From assembly GCA_900770445.1 (NCBI GenBank), contig CAAGKO010000040.1, forward strand, positions 7,224 to 71,223: a stretch of DNA of 64,000 nt, in the 5' to 3' direction. Source of the stretch: an uncultured Oribacterium sp. (GTDB taxonomy: Bacteria > Bacillota > Clostridia > Lachnospirales > Lachnospiraceae). Both the position numbers and the translations under genes were made by a program. The notes under the pieces are model-generated. The model saw nothing but the letters and a program-made list of their open reading frames with translations. It did not search any database and had not been told where the DNA came from. Below, piece by piece: positions 1 through 8,250 of the stretch. Within the stretch, counting starts at the first letter, position 1. Every line of letters starts with the position of its first letter.

Positions 1-579
1 CTGCATGATCTGCGCGAGTCCCTGGCCGGTCCGAAGTGGCGCCAGTTCATCAACAGCACGGCACTGCAGCTCAGCAACTGGTATCACCAGAACCGTTTCT
101 GCGGCAGCTGCGGCTCCCGGACGAAGCTCGGAAAGATCGAGCGTGCGATCCGCTGCCCGGAGTGCGGACGCATCATCTATCCGCGTATCGTGCCGGCGGT
201 CATTGTCGGTATCACCCACGGGGATGAGATCATCCTCACGAAGTATGCCCGCGGCTTCGCGCACTATGCGCTCGTCGCCGGCTTCACGGAGATCGGGGAG
301 ACCCTCGAGGAAACCGTGCAGCGGGAGGTGATGGAAGAGGTGGGGCTCAAGGTGAAGAACATCCGCTACTATAAGTCACAGCCGTGGGGCATCGTCGATG
401 ATATCCTGATGGGCTTTTTCTGTGATGTGGATGGCGATCCGACGATCACGATGGACCAGAGCGAGCTGAAGCTGGCCTCCTGGTTTAAGCGGGAGGACAT
501 CGTCCTGCAGCCGGATGATTTCAGCCTGACAAATGAGATGATGTGTCTCTTTAAGGAAGGAAAGGAACCAAGAGCGTGA
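1..579 (+). CDS. nudC: NADH pyrophosphatase (NudC-type Nudix hydrolase), 5' end missing
   Basis: The reading frame is open from the first base of the window, so the N-terminus lies outside. The visible part starts with the linker to a four-cysteine zinc ribbon (two CxxC pairs, FCGSCG and RCPECG), followed by a Nudix domain with the box GFTEIGETLEETVQREVMEE (consensus GX5EX7REUXEEXGU). NudC enzymes hydrolyse NAD(H) to NMN(H) and AMP and can remove NAD caps from RNA; the zinc ribbon just before the Nudix box and the SQPW motif after it are typical of that subfamily rather than of generic Nudix proteins. The stop overlaps the start of the asparaginase gene (GTGA), so the two are probably cotranslated. 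The family call is firm; exact substrate preference is inferred. Confidence 0.88.
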   Translation: MHDLRESLAGPKWRQFINSTALQLSNWYHQNRFCGSCGSRTKLGKIERAIRCPECGRIIYPRIVPAVIVGITHGDEIILTKYARGFAHYALVAGFTEIGETLEETVQREVMEEVGLKVKNIRYYKSQPWGIVDDILMGFFCDVDGDPTITMDQSELKLASWFKREDIVLQPDDFSLTNEMMCLFKEGKEPRA

Positions 580-1589
580 AGAAGATACTGCTTTTATGTA
601 CCGGCGGCACGATCGCCTCGGTAAAGACAGAGGATGGACTGAAGCCGGCGCTGACCGCGGAGGAGCTGCTGAGCTACGTACCGGAGGTGAAGCACTTCTG
701 CGACGTGGATGTGCTCCAGGTCTGCAACATTGACTCGACCAACATGGCACCGGAGGTCTGGGGACAGATCGTGCATGCAGTCAATGAAAACTATGACCGC
801 TACGACGGCTTCGTCATCACGCACGGCACGGACACCATGGCCTACAGCTCGGCGGCGCTCAGCTATATGATTCAGAACTCCCGGAAGCCGATCGTGATCA
901 CGGGCTCACAGAAGCCGATCAACATCGACGGAACCGATGCGAAGGATAATCTGCGGGACAGTATCGTCTATGCCTGCGACAGCTACTCACAGAACGTGTC
1001 GCTCGTGTTCGATGGCAATGTCATCGCCGGACCGCGTGCGAAGAAGATGATGGCACGCTCGTTTAACGCGTTTCACAGTGTGAATTTTCCGGTGCTGGCG
1101 CGGATCCAGGATGAGCATATCATCCGCTATATTCCGTATGAGCCGATCCGGAAGCCGGTAGAGTTTCAGGAGACGGTGTCGGATGCAATCTGCATCATGA
1201 AGCTGATACCGGGCTCGCGTCCGGAGCTGCTCGCGTATCTCTTCGATAATTATGACTGCATCGTCATCGAGTCCTTCGGTGTCGGTGGTATCCCGAGCCA
1301 GCTGCTCGACAAGTTCTATGCCGAGATGGAAAAGTGGGCCGCGAAGGGGAAGTTCATCGTGATGGCAACCCAGGTCGTGAACGAAGGCTCCAACATGGAG
1401 ATCTATCAGGTCGGCCAGAAAGTGAAGAAGGATTTCAAGCTCATCGAGGCCTACGATATGACCCTCGAGGCGACGATCACGAAGCTCATGTATCTGATGG
1501 CGCGTTATCCGAAGGATTACGCGAAGATCCGGAAGGGCTTCTACACGCCGATCAACAACGATATCCTCTGCGCGTTCGAGGAAGCATAA
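576..1589 (+). CDS. ansA: Type I (cytoplasmic) L-asparaginase
   Basis: This enzyme hydrolyses L-asparagine to aspartate and ammonia. The 337-residue protein has both catalytic threonine motifs of the bacterial asparaginase family: TGGTIAS at residues 9-15 (nucleophile region) and HGTDT at 83-87, plus the downstream TGSQKP segment. There is no signal peptide, which fits the cytoplasmic type I enzyme. Translation starts at a GTG that overlaps the nudC stop by four bases, with AAGGAA-type Shine-Dalgarno sequence inside the end of nudC. The gene ends at a shared bidirectional terminator. Length and motif spacing match the family, so the call is secure. Confidence 0.93.
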   Translation: MKKILLLCTGGTIASVKTEDGLKPALTAEELLSYVPEVKHFCDVDVLQVCNIDSTNMAPEVWGQIVHAVNENYDRYDGFVITHGTDTMAYSSAALSYMIQNSRKPIVITGSQKPINIDGTDAKDNLRDSIVYACDSYSQNVSLVFDGNVIAGPRAKKMMARSFNAFHSVNFPVLARIQDEHIIRYIPYEPIRKPVEFQETVSDAICIMKLIPGSRPELLAYLFDNYDCIVIESFGVGGIPSQLLDKFYAEMEKWAAKGKFIVMATQVVNEGSNMEIYQVGQKVKKDFKLIEAYDMTLEATITKLMYLMARYPKDYAKIRKGFYTPINNDILCAFEEA

Positions 1590-1590
1590 G

Positions 1591-1620
1591 AAAAACCCGT
1601 CGCGGTCGCGGCGGGTTTTT
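1591..1620. terminator. Bidirectional intrinsic terminator between ansA and the sensor kinase gene
   Basis: A near-perfect GC-rich hairpin starts with AAAAACCCG and ends with CGGGTTTTT, so it offers a U-run on both strands. It sits between the converging ends of ansA (plus) and the kinase gene (minus) and can terminate both. Confidence 0.9.
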
Positions 1621-1625
1621 CTGTA

Positions 1626-3038
1626 TCAGGCCATCGGGAGCTCGACGCGGAAGGTGTTGATGCCCTCGGCGGATTCGGCCCAGATGCGGCCTTTATGATT
1701 TTTTACGATGTTCTCGGCGATGGAGAGGCCGAGGCCGTAGCTGTGGTTCATCGCTCGGGCTTCGTCGATGCGATAAAAGCGCTGGAAGATCTTCTTCAGA
1801 TCCTCCGGGCTGATCGCGTCGCCCGGATCCGCGACACTCAGCAGGCAGTGGTGTGCACCGTTTTTCTGGAGCGTCACCCGGACGGTGCCGTGCGGGGCTG
1901 CATATTTCTGCGCGTTATCGAGGAGGATTTCGACGACTTGCTTCAGGTGCTGTGCCGAGCCGTGGACCGTGATGCCGTCGGCGACATCCTCGGCGAGGGT
2001 CAGTCCCTTTTCGAAGAAGAGGGCGTCGAAGGTGAGCAGCTCGTCGGAAACGAGGCCCGACAGGTCGATGTTCGTAAGCGGCATCTTCCGGATGGCGCCG
2101 TTATCGACACGGGCGAGCTGCAGGAGGCTCTCCACGAGGCCGCGCATCTGGTTCGACATCGTCAGGATATTCTCGACGAACTGCGCCTTATGCGCTTCAT
2201 CAAAACGCGGTGACTTCAGCATCTCGGCATCGGTCAGGATGACGGTGAGTGGGGTCTTCAGCTCATGGGAGGCGTCGGAAACGAACTGCCGCTGCTGTGC
2301 CCAGGCTTCCTCGACCGGGCGTACCGCCCAGCGCGCGAAGAAGATGCTGATGACGAGGAAGCTGACGAAGCTGCCGAGCCCGATGATGATGCAGGTCCGG
2401 TAGAGGTTCTGCATCGTCGCGATCTCGGAGGAGATATCCATGAAGATGATGATCTGGCCATCCGTGGACGCAGGTGCGGCCTCCGCCGGTCTGTCCGGCA
2501 CGTGAACTTCAGCTCCGCCGGCGCTGTCTGCAGGGGCGTCTTCACCGGCAGACGACGAGGGCGCTTCGGCGGCCGGCGCCGTCTCCGGCACCGGATTTCT
2601 GTCCGGCGTTTTTCCGTAAGACCACTTCCTCGCGTCGCTTCGATAGTAGCGGAGATTATAGTCGCGGAGGTCGCCGACCTTTTCTTCACTGGCGGTCGCC
2701 GCGCTGACGAGCTCCTCGAGGACGGCTTCCGAGCCTTCCTGCGTCAGATCATAGTAGTCGCCATCCATGTCGCCGATCTTCCCATCCGCGTCGATCAGTA
2801 CACGGAAGAACGGAAGCAGTATGTTCATCTTCTTGTTTTCGTCCTTTCGCTTCGGATTACGGTCAGAGAGGGTGCCCATCGGGGCATACACGGCGTTTTC
2901 CATCATGCGGAGGCTGTCCTCCTGGATACGGGAGTGCGTCATGTGCACGACGAGTCCGAAGATGATGATCAGCATCGTGCAGACGATGAGCATCATGATC
3001 GACACGAAGCGGACGCGGAGCTTTCGAATCATGTCCAT
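1626..3038 (-). CDS. Membrane sensor histidine kinase (OmpR-partner type)
   Basis: The 470-residue kinase has a transmembrane helix at about 11-32, a predicted extracytoplasmic sensor region at about 33-210 and a second helix at about 214-236. A HisKA domain follows with SDASHELKTPLTVI (phospho-acceptor His258), then a HATPase domain with the N-box LLDNAQKYA (Asn375) and a G2 box SYGLGLSIAENI. The sensor region carries a Pro/Ala/Ser/Glu-rich stretch at about 148-192 that is probably disordered. The G1 box reads ADPGDAIS instead of the usual DxGxGI, a mild degeneration. The start has GGAGGT seven bases upstream. It lies 81 bp downstream of its response regulator and should act with it on the divergent SLH/MacAB-like operon. 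The signal is unknown. Confidence 0.9.
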   Translation of the reverse strand: MDMIRKLRVRFVSIMMLIVCTMLIIIFGLVVHMTHSRIQEDSLRMMENAVYAPMGTLSDRNPKRKDENKKMNILLPFFRVLIDADGKIGDMDGDYYDLTQEGSEAVLEELVSAATASEEKVGDLRDYNLRYYRSDARKWSYGKTPDRNPVPETAPAAEAPSSSAGEDAPADSAGGAEVHVPDRPAEAAPASTDGQIIIFMDISSEIATMQNLYRTCIIIGLGSFVSFLVISIFFARWAVRPVEEAWAQQRQFVSDASHELKTPLTVILTDAEMLKSPRFDEAHKAQFVENILTMSNQMRGLVESLLQLARVDNGAIRKMPLTNIDLSGLVSDELLTFDALFFEKGLTLAEDVADGITVHGSAQHLKQVVEILLDNAQKYAAPHGTVRVTLQKNGAHHCLLSVADPGDAISPEDLKKIFQRFYRIDEARAMNHSYGLGLSIAENIVKNHKGRIWAESAEGINTFRVELPMA

Positions 3039-3119
3039 GGTTCAGACCTCCGCTTTCAGATGCAGATCCGGGATCGGATAAGGGCCGTCCATTCTGCTGC
3101 TTCTTCTTTTTTTCATCAT

Positions 3120-3791
3120 TCATCCCTCCAGCTCCAGATGATAGCCGAGACGGCGCGCGGCGACGATCTGCACATTCGAGCCGATGGAGTGCAGCTTTTT
3201 CCGGAGAAAGCCGACATAAACCTCGACATGGTTCTCGACGGCTTCGGAATTGAAGCCCCAGACCTTCTGGAGGATGGCTTCCTTCGACAGATTCTTTTCC
3301 TTCTGCTGCATCAGCATACGCATCACATCAAACTCCTTCGCACTCAGACGGAGGGACTTTTCTTCACGTAAGAGCGTACTCGTCGAGAGATCGAGGGTCG
3401 TGTTTCCGAAGCCGAGGGTATCGACCTCGGCACCCTGCCGGCGAAGCAGGGCATGGATGCAGGCGAAGAGCTCGCGTGCATCGAAGGGCTTCGTCAGGTA
3501 GTAGTCCGCCCCAGAATCGAGGCCCTGTACACGGTCCAGCAGCTCGGACTTCGCTGTCAGCATGAGAATCGGCGTGCTGATATGCTGCTGGCGCAGGGCC
3601 TGCGCCACCTGATAACCATTCATCCTCGGCATCATGACATCCAGGATGAGGAGATCATAGACCCCGGTCGCTGCATAAGCGACCCCGGCTTCTCCATCAT
3701 ACACCGCCTCGGCCTGATAGCCCTGCTCCGTCAGCAGATCCCGGATCGAATCTGCGAGGAGCTTTTCATCTTCTACGATTAATATTTTCAT
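3120..3791 (-). CDS. OmpR/PhoB-family response regulator
   Basis: The 223-residue protein has a receiver domain with the acidic pocket VEDE, phospho-acceptor Asp51 (LILDVMMP), Thr80 and Lys101, followed by a winged-helix DNA-binding domain ending in VAARRLGYHLE. The start at 3791 was chosen because it gives the normal N-terminus MKILIVEDE and has AAGGAG seven bases upstream; a longer frame would add 32 unconserved residues. It is the first gene of a two-component unit with the kinase downstream. Its leader contains a copy of an intergenic repeat (3810-3897). Direct repeats with 11-bp spacing upstream (3938-3954 and 4041-4057) are plausible binding sites for it. Confidence 0.93.
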   Translation of the reverse strand: MKILIVEDEKLLADSIRDLLTEQGYQAEAVYDGEAGVAYAATGVYDLLILDVMMPRMNGYQVAQALRQQHISTPILMLTAKSELLDRVQGLDSGADYYLTKPFDARELFACIHALLRRQGAEVDTLGFGNTTLDLSTSTLLREEKSLRLSAKEFDVMRMLMQQKEKNLSKEAILQKVWGFNSEAVENHVEVYVGFLRKKLHSIGSNVQIVAARRLGYHLELEG

Positions 3792-3809
3792 CTTTTGTCT
3801 CCTTAAAGT

Positions 3810-3897
3810 CGAGGCCCTGGAGGGCCAGCGCCAGGAGCACAGTACTACGAGCTCGGAAAACTCTAAGTCAGGGACCCTAAGCGGCACCAGGCCCTCG
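3810..3897. repeat. Intergenic repeat copy A with imperfect terminal inverted repeats
   Basis: About 47 bases from 3811 match copy B (36035-36086) at roughly four positions in five by hand alignment, including the shared string CAGTACTACG. The ends (3810-3820 and 3887-3897) are imperfect inverted repeats, so the unit can fold into a long hairpin. It lies in the 5' leader of the response regulator gene, close to its Shine-Dalgarno sequence. Confidence 0.6.
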
Positions 3898-3937
3898 GCT
3901 CAACTGTGCCTTTTCAGATGCATTTTACTGTATGTAA

Positions 3938-4057
3938 CTGAAAGTGTGCTGAAACTTCCTGATTCATTTATCTACATATTATACAAGTGCAGGCCTTCTG
4001 TCGAAGGAAATCACAGAAGCTTCACACTTTTCTGAAAAGAATTCAGCATCATTTCAG
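3938..4057. promoter_or_regulatory. Two oppositely oriented direct-repeat boxes, probable OmpR-family operator
   Basis: At 3938-3954 the sequence reads CTGAAA, five bases, CTGAAA (an 11-bp period). At 4041-4057 the complement shows CTGAAA, five bases, CTGAAT with the same period in the opposite direction; single boxes also occur at 3912-3917 (TTTCAG) and 4032-4037 (CTGAAA). OmpR/PhoB-type regulators bind tandem half-sites about 11 bp apart. The boxes lie between the response regulator gene (minus) and the SLH-protein gene (plus), so one regulator could control both units. The rest of the 436-bp gap (3792-4227) holds repeat copy A, AT-rich promoter-like sequence around 3965-3985 and a small hairpin near 4086-4103. 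Confidence 0.55.
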
Positions 4058-4227
4058 CTTCTTTTTCTAGAATGCGTTATGTACATCCCAGTGCGCTGGG
4101 ATTTGAGGGCTTCCGTAAGGATGCCCGGTATATACGTCCTTCATCGCAGGCGAGTGGTGAAGGACATAAAGGACGCATCTTAAGGCGCGGCTGCAGTGAT
4201 TCGGCCGCATATAGAAAAGGAGCAGTT

Positions 4228-5331
4228 ATGAACAGATATCTGATGCGTGGTGCGATTGCAGCGATGACCGGTGTCGTCACGGTGGTGGCGGGCATGCCGA
4301 TGTGTGCGCTGGCCTCGACGACACTGGAGCAGCGAAAGAAGGCACTGGTGAGTGCCGGAATCATCGAGAACTTCGATGTAAGTCTGAATGCGGTTACCGT
4401 GTCGCGTGCGGAGTTTGCGAAGATGCTGGTGCATGCCTCGAGCTATGCGACGAACGTCGCGGCGGAGTCGAATGTTTCCGTTTTTAATGATGTGCTGCAG
4501 AGTTCACCGTACGCCGGTTATATACGGATCGCGACCTCGAAGGGCTGGATGAGCGCCTACCTCGGTGGCAGCTTCAAGCCGGAGCAGGGCATCAAGCTCG
4601 CCGAGGCAGAGAAGGCGATGCTGACGCTGCTCGGCTACACGAGCGATCAGTTCAGCGGCAACATCGTCGCGAACCGGAATGCGAAGGCGATCGCCATCGG
4701 TCTCACGGATCGGGTCAGCACGAACGTGAATGACGAGCTGACGTACGAGGACTGCGTCTATATGTTCTACAATCTGCTGATGGCGAACACCGCCCAGAAC
4801 GATGGGAAGACGAAGAGCAGCCAGACGATCTACGGTTCGCTGTTCGGCTTCACGCTGTCCGACAGCAACGAGCTGAATCTGCTCGATACGCTGTCCGCGA
4901 ACCTGAACGGTCCGCATGTCCTGAAGTCCGGCAAGAGCCTGAACTCGATTCTTCCATTCAGTAAGAGCGTTGCCAGCTGCTATCTGAACGGGGAGACCTC
5001 CAGCGTGGAGGCCATCGAGGATGAGGCGACGAGCTGTGCCGTGGTCGTGTACTACAACAGCTCGACGAAATCGGTCTATGCCTACTCGGAGTCGGGCAAT
5101 GCAGACAGCACCATGGGCACGGCGACCGGCACGGTCGATCAGATCTACTACAGCTCGAGTCAGATCATGACCCCGACGCAGGTGGAGATCGGCGGCGAGA
5201 CCTACAACATCAACAACTCGGATATGCAGTACGCGTTCTCGATCTACGGTTCCATCGATACCTCGGATGAGATCACCATCGTCTGGGATCTCGATCAGAG
5301 CGGTGCGAAGGAAGTCATCGCAATCGCCTGA
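4228..5331 (+). CDS. Exported SLH-domain-like protein
   Basis: The 367-residue protein begins with a classic signal peptide (MNRYLMRG, hydrophobic core at about 8-24, likely cleavage after ALA at residue 29). Residues at about 40-150 resemble S-layer homology repeats: VSRAEFAKMLV, FNDV, AGYIRIATSKGWMSAY and the repeat-like EAEKAMLTLLGY. SLH repeats bind secondary cell wall polymers. The C-terminal half is Ser/Thr/Asn-rich and unrecognised. Translation starts at 4228, with AAGGAG seven bases upstream; a longer upstream frame lacks support. It heads an apparent operon with the MacA/MacB-like export genes, suggesting a shared role in the cell envelope. The family call is moderate; the role is unknown. 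Confidence 0.72.
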   Translation: MNRYLMRGAIAAMTGVVTVVAGMPMCALASTTLEQRKKALVSAGIIENFDVSLNAVTVSRAEFAKMLVHASSYATNVAAESNVSVFNDVLQSSPYAGYIRIATSKGWMSAYLGGSFKPEQGIKLAEAEKAMLTLLGYTSDQFSGNIVANRNAKAIAIGLTDRVSTNVNDELTYEDCVYMFYNLLMANTAQNDGKTKSSQTIYGSLFGFTLSDSNELNLLDTLSANLNGPHVLKSGKSLNSILPFSKSVASCYLNGETSSVEAIEDEATSCAVVVYYNSSTKSVYAYSESGNADSTMGTATGTVDQIYYSSSQIMTPTQVEIGGETYNINNSDMQYAFSIYGSIDTSDEITIVWDLDQSGAKEVIAIA

Positions 5332-5473
5332 CACGATACGAGCGTGATGCATGTGGCAGGAAGCACGGATGCCATGAGACTATCCGCTGCCATGCCGCTG
5401 TGGGCGGATGCATAATGGGTGCATTGGCATCCAGATAGGAAACACAGGAAATCAGGATTTGGTTGGAGAGAAG

Positions 5474-7402
5474 ATGAAGCAGATTTTTTCGTTTAAAAAG
5501 AAGGAGAAGGGCACGGAGAAGAAGCCGGTGAAGAAGCTCGTCCTAGGAGCAGTGCTCCTCGCGGTAATCGCGGGTGGTACCGTCTTCGTATATCAGAAGA
5601 AGGTCGCAAGCTCGAGTAAGAAGGAAACCAGTGTACGGACCGGTACGGTGACACGGCAGACCATCCAGCAGTCGCTGTCCAGCTCCGGCACGATTTCGCC
5701 GAAGAACAGCTATACGATCACCTCGATGGTCGAGGGTAAGGTCATCTCGGCGGATTTTAACGAGGGCGATCAGGTCACGGAGGGACAGGTGCTGTATCAG
5801 ATCGATGCCTCGTCCATGACCTCGAAGCTGAACTCGGCGACGAGCTCCCTCGAGCGTGCACAGGAAAGCTACAACGATGCGATGAAGGATTATAACTCCG
5901 CCGTCGCGGATTACAGCGGAAACACCGTGAAGTCGACCGTCTCCGGCTATATCAAGACGATGAAGATCCGGGCGGGGGATCAGGTGTCCGGCAACACGGA
6001 GATCGCAGAGATCTACAACGACAGCGTGATGGAGGTGGATATCCCGTTTCTTTCCGTCGAAGCCGCACAGATTCCGGTGGGCAGCACCGCGACACTGACG
6101 CTCTCGGATACTCTCGAGGAAATCAGTGGTACCGTCACCTCCGTCGATCAGCTGGATACGACCCTCACCGGTGGACAGCTCGTTCGCTATGTCACGGTAC
6201 AGGTGACGAATCCGGGTGGTCTCACGAGCGATATGTATGCTACTGCAAGCATCAACGGCATCAACTCCTGTGGTGATGGCGCCTTCCAGCCGATCCAGAA
6301 CGTCACGCTGCGGGCGGGCGATCTTTCGGGCTCCGTGACCGTCAAGAAGCTGCTCGTCAGTGCCGGTGACTATGTGAGTGTCGGTACGGCCATCTTCTCG
6401 ATGGATGCCGAGGATGCGAGCGACATCCTGAAGACCTACAAGAACAAGGTCTCCGATGCGAAGTCCTCCCTCGAGAATGCACAGTCGAACCTCGACACGA
6501 CGACCGACAATTACGAAAACTATACGATCACCGCACCGATTTCCGGTACCGTCACGACGAAGAACGTCAATGTCGGCGAGAATGTGCAGAACGGCAACTC
6601 CGCGACCGCACTCGCTGTCATCTATGACCTTTCCGAGGTCACCTTCGAGATGAACATCGATGAGCTCGATATCTCGAACGTGAAGGTCGGACAGAAGGTC
6701 GAGGTTACGGCGGATGCGTTCGAGGACCAGACCTTCGAGGGTACCGTCACGAAGGTGTCCATGGAGGGTACGGCGGCGAACGGTGTCACCTATTATCCGG
6801 TCACCGTCACGATGACGGAGTATGGTGATCTGCTCCCGGGCATGAACGTCACCGGCGTCATCATCCTCGATGAGGCGGAGGATGCACTCGCGATTCCGGT
6901 GGATGCACTCCAGCGTGGCAACAAGGTCTATGTAAAGGATTCCACGACGTCGCAGAAGGCCGAGGCTTCCACTCAGGATGCCGCTACGGCAGGTGATGAC
7001 AGGCAGGGAGGCACTGCGGATGACAAGTCGGAAGGAAATGCAACGGACGAGAAGCCGACAGATGCCGAGAAGCCGACGGATACAAAGAACTTCGGCAAGA
7101 GCGAAACGTCCGGCGATCCAAACGCAAAGAGCAGCCAGGTGCCGGAGGGCTTCCATGAAGTCACGGTCACCACGGGTCTCACCTCCGATGCGTACGTCGA
7201 GATCCTGTCCGGTGATCTCTCCGAAGGCGATGAAGTCTATATTTCACAGTCCAGCGTCAGCAGCTCGACCGACATGATGATGCCGGGTATGGGCGGTGGT
7301 GACATGGGCGGCGGCATGGGTGGTGGTAACCCAGGTGGCGGCGGCATGGGTGGCGGTAACCCAGGCGGCGGTGGTAACCGTGGCGGCGGCCCGATGGGCT
7401 AA
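5474..7402 (+). CDS. MacA/HlyD-like membrane-fusion adaptor with duplicated lipoyl/hairpin unit and Gly-rich tail
   Basis: The 642-residue protein has a Lys-rich N-terminus, one transmembrane helix at about 21-40, and an extracytoplasmic periplasmic-adaptor fold. A biotinyl-lipoyl half (VEGKVISADFNEGDQVTEGQ), helical hairpin (SSLERAQESYNDAMKDY) and second lipoyl half occur early; a similar set (LVSAGDYVSVG, SSLENAQSNLDTTTDNYENY, ISGTVTTKNVNVGENV) follows after about 280 residues, so the core appears duplicated. Then come a beta-barrel/membrane-proximal region, a disordered Lys/Asp/Thr-rich segment, and a tail of Gly/Met/Asn/Pro repeats. In Gram-positive bacteria such adaptors work with MacB-type ABC transporters. 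The start has GGAGAG just upstream. The ATPase gene follows after 14 bp. Confidence 0.85.
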   Translation: MKQIFSFKKKEKGTEKKPVKKLVLGAVLLAVIAGGTVFVYQKKVASSSKKETSVRTGTVTRQTIQQSLSSSGTISPKNSYTITSMVEGKVISADFNEGDQVTEGQVLYQIDASSMTSKLNSATSSLERAQESYNDAMKDYNSAVADYSGNTVKSTVSGYIKTMKIRAGDQVSGNTEIAEIYNDSVMEVDIPFLSVEAAQIPVGSTATLTLSDTLEEISGTVTSVDQLDTTLTGGQLVRYVTVQVTNPGGLTSDMYATASINGINSCGDGAFQPIQNVTLRAGDLSGSVTVKKLLVSAGDYVSVGTAIFSMDAEDASDILKTYKNKVSDAKSSLENAQSNLDTTTDNYENYTITAPISGTVTTKNVNVGENVQNGNSATALAVIYDLSEVTFEMNIDELDISNVKVGQKVEVTADAFEDQTFEGTVTKVSMEGTAANGVTYYPVTVTMTEYGDLLPGMNVTGVIILDEAEDALAIPVDALQRGNKVYVKDSTTSQKAEASTQDAATAGDDRQGGTADDKSEGNATDEKPTDAEKPTDTKNFGKSETSGDPNAKSSQVPEGFHEVTVTTGLTSDAYVEILSGDLSEGDEVYISQSSVSSSTDMMMPGMGGGDMGGGMGGGNPGGGGMGGGNPGGGGNRGGGPMG

Positions 7403-7416
7403 ACAGAGGTGATGAT

Positions 7417-8250
7417 ATGAGTGTGATAAATAAAGTCGACGAATACGCCGAAAACCACGAGGAAATCGCGAAGCTGCGGGCCGCGCAGGCGGCCCAGGGC
7501 GTCGATGGTGCAGCCGGTCCCTACATCCCGCCGGAGCATGACGGGGAGGTGCCCTTCCTGCAGCTCGAAGACATTTACAAAATCTATCAGATGGGCTCCG
7601 AGGAGGTGCATGCGAACGACGGCATCAGTGTAAACATCTACCATGGGGAGTTCGTCGCCATCGTCGGCAAGTCCGGCTCCGGGAAGTCGACCCTCATGAA
7701 CATCATCGGTGCCCTCGATGTGCCGACGAAGGGAGAGTACCTGATTCAGGGGGTGAACACCTCCCACATGGCAGACGACGAGCTCGCGTCGATCCGAAAC
7801 CATAAGATCGGCTTCATCTTCCAGCAGTACAACCTGCTTCCGAAGGATAACCTCGTGGACAATGTCTCCCTGCCGCTCCTCTATGCCGGACTCTCGAAGT
7901 CCGATCAGCGGAAGCGTGCGATGAAGCAGCTCGAGCGGGTCGGCCTCGCGGACAAGTGGATGCAGCATCCGGCCCAGCTTTCCGGCGGTCAGCAGCAGCG
8001 TGTGTCCATCGCGCGTGCCCTCGCCGGTGATCCGGAGCTCATCCTCGCGGATGAGCCGACCGGTGCGCTGGACAGTAAAACCTCCCGCCAGGTGATGGGC
8101 TTTTTACAGGATATCAATCAGGACGGAACGACCGTCGTCATGATCACACACGATAATGCGCTGGCCCTCGAGGCGAAGCGCGTGATTCGTATCTCGGATG
8201 GTCGGGTCGTCTTCGATGGGAAAACGGAGGACTATGCTAAATTCATTTAA
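7417..8250 (+). CDS. MacB-type ABC transporter ATPase
   Basis: The 277-residue cytoplasmic ATPase has Walker A GKSGSGKST, a Q-loop (FIFQQYNLLP), signature LSGGQQQRVSIARAL, Walker B LILADEPTGALD and the switch histidine in MITHD. The LolD/MacB-type DEPTGALDSKTS segment marks the lipoprotein/macrolide/peptide export group. About 45 extra N-terminal residues precede the domain. GAGGT lies six bases before the ATG. The gene overlaps the permease gene by 17 bp. It should power the adaptor/permease complex; the substrate is unknown. Confidence 0.93.
   Translation: MSVINKVDEYAENHEEIAKLRAAQAAQGVDGAAGPYIPPEHDGEVPFLQLEDIYKIYQMGSEEVHANDGISVNIYHGEFVAIVGKSGSGKSTLMNIIGALDVPTKGEYLIQGVNTSHMADDELASIRNHKIGFIFQQYNLLPKDNLVDNVSLPLLYAGLSKSDQRKRAMKQLERVGLADKWMQHPAQLSGGQQQRVSIARALAGDPELILADEPTGALDSKTSRQVMGFLQDINQDGTTVVMITHDNALALEAKRVIRISDGRVVFDGKTEDYAKFI

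Noticed and set aside
2265..3371. Long open frame of 368 codons on the plus strand across the kinase and regulator genes
   Set aside because: It is the reverse-strand shadow of two genes with clear motifs; it has no Shine-Dalgarno and its protein is rich in Arg/His/Asp/Leu typical of shadow frames in this genome.
7290..7400. Possible minisatellite in the adaptor gene tail
   Set aside because: The GGN codon repeats encode a Gly-rich tail; the nucleotide repeat is explained by the protein repeat and is recorded as part of the adaptor.
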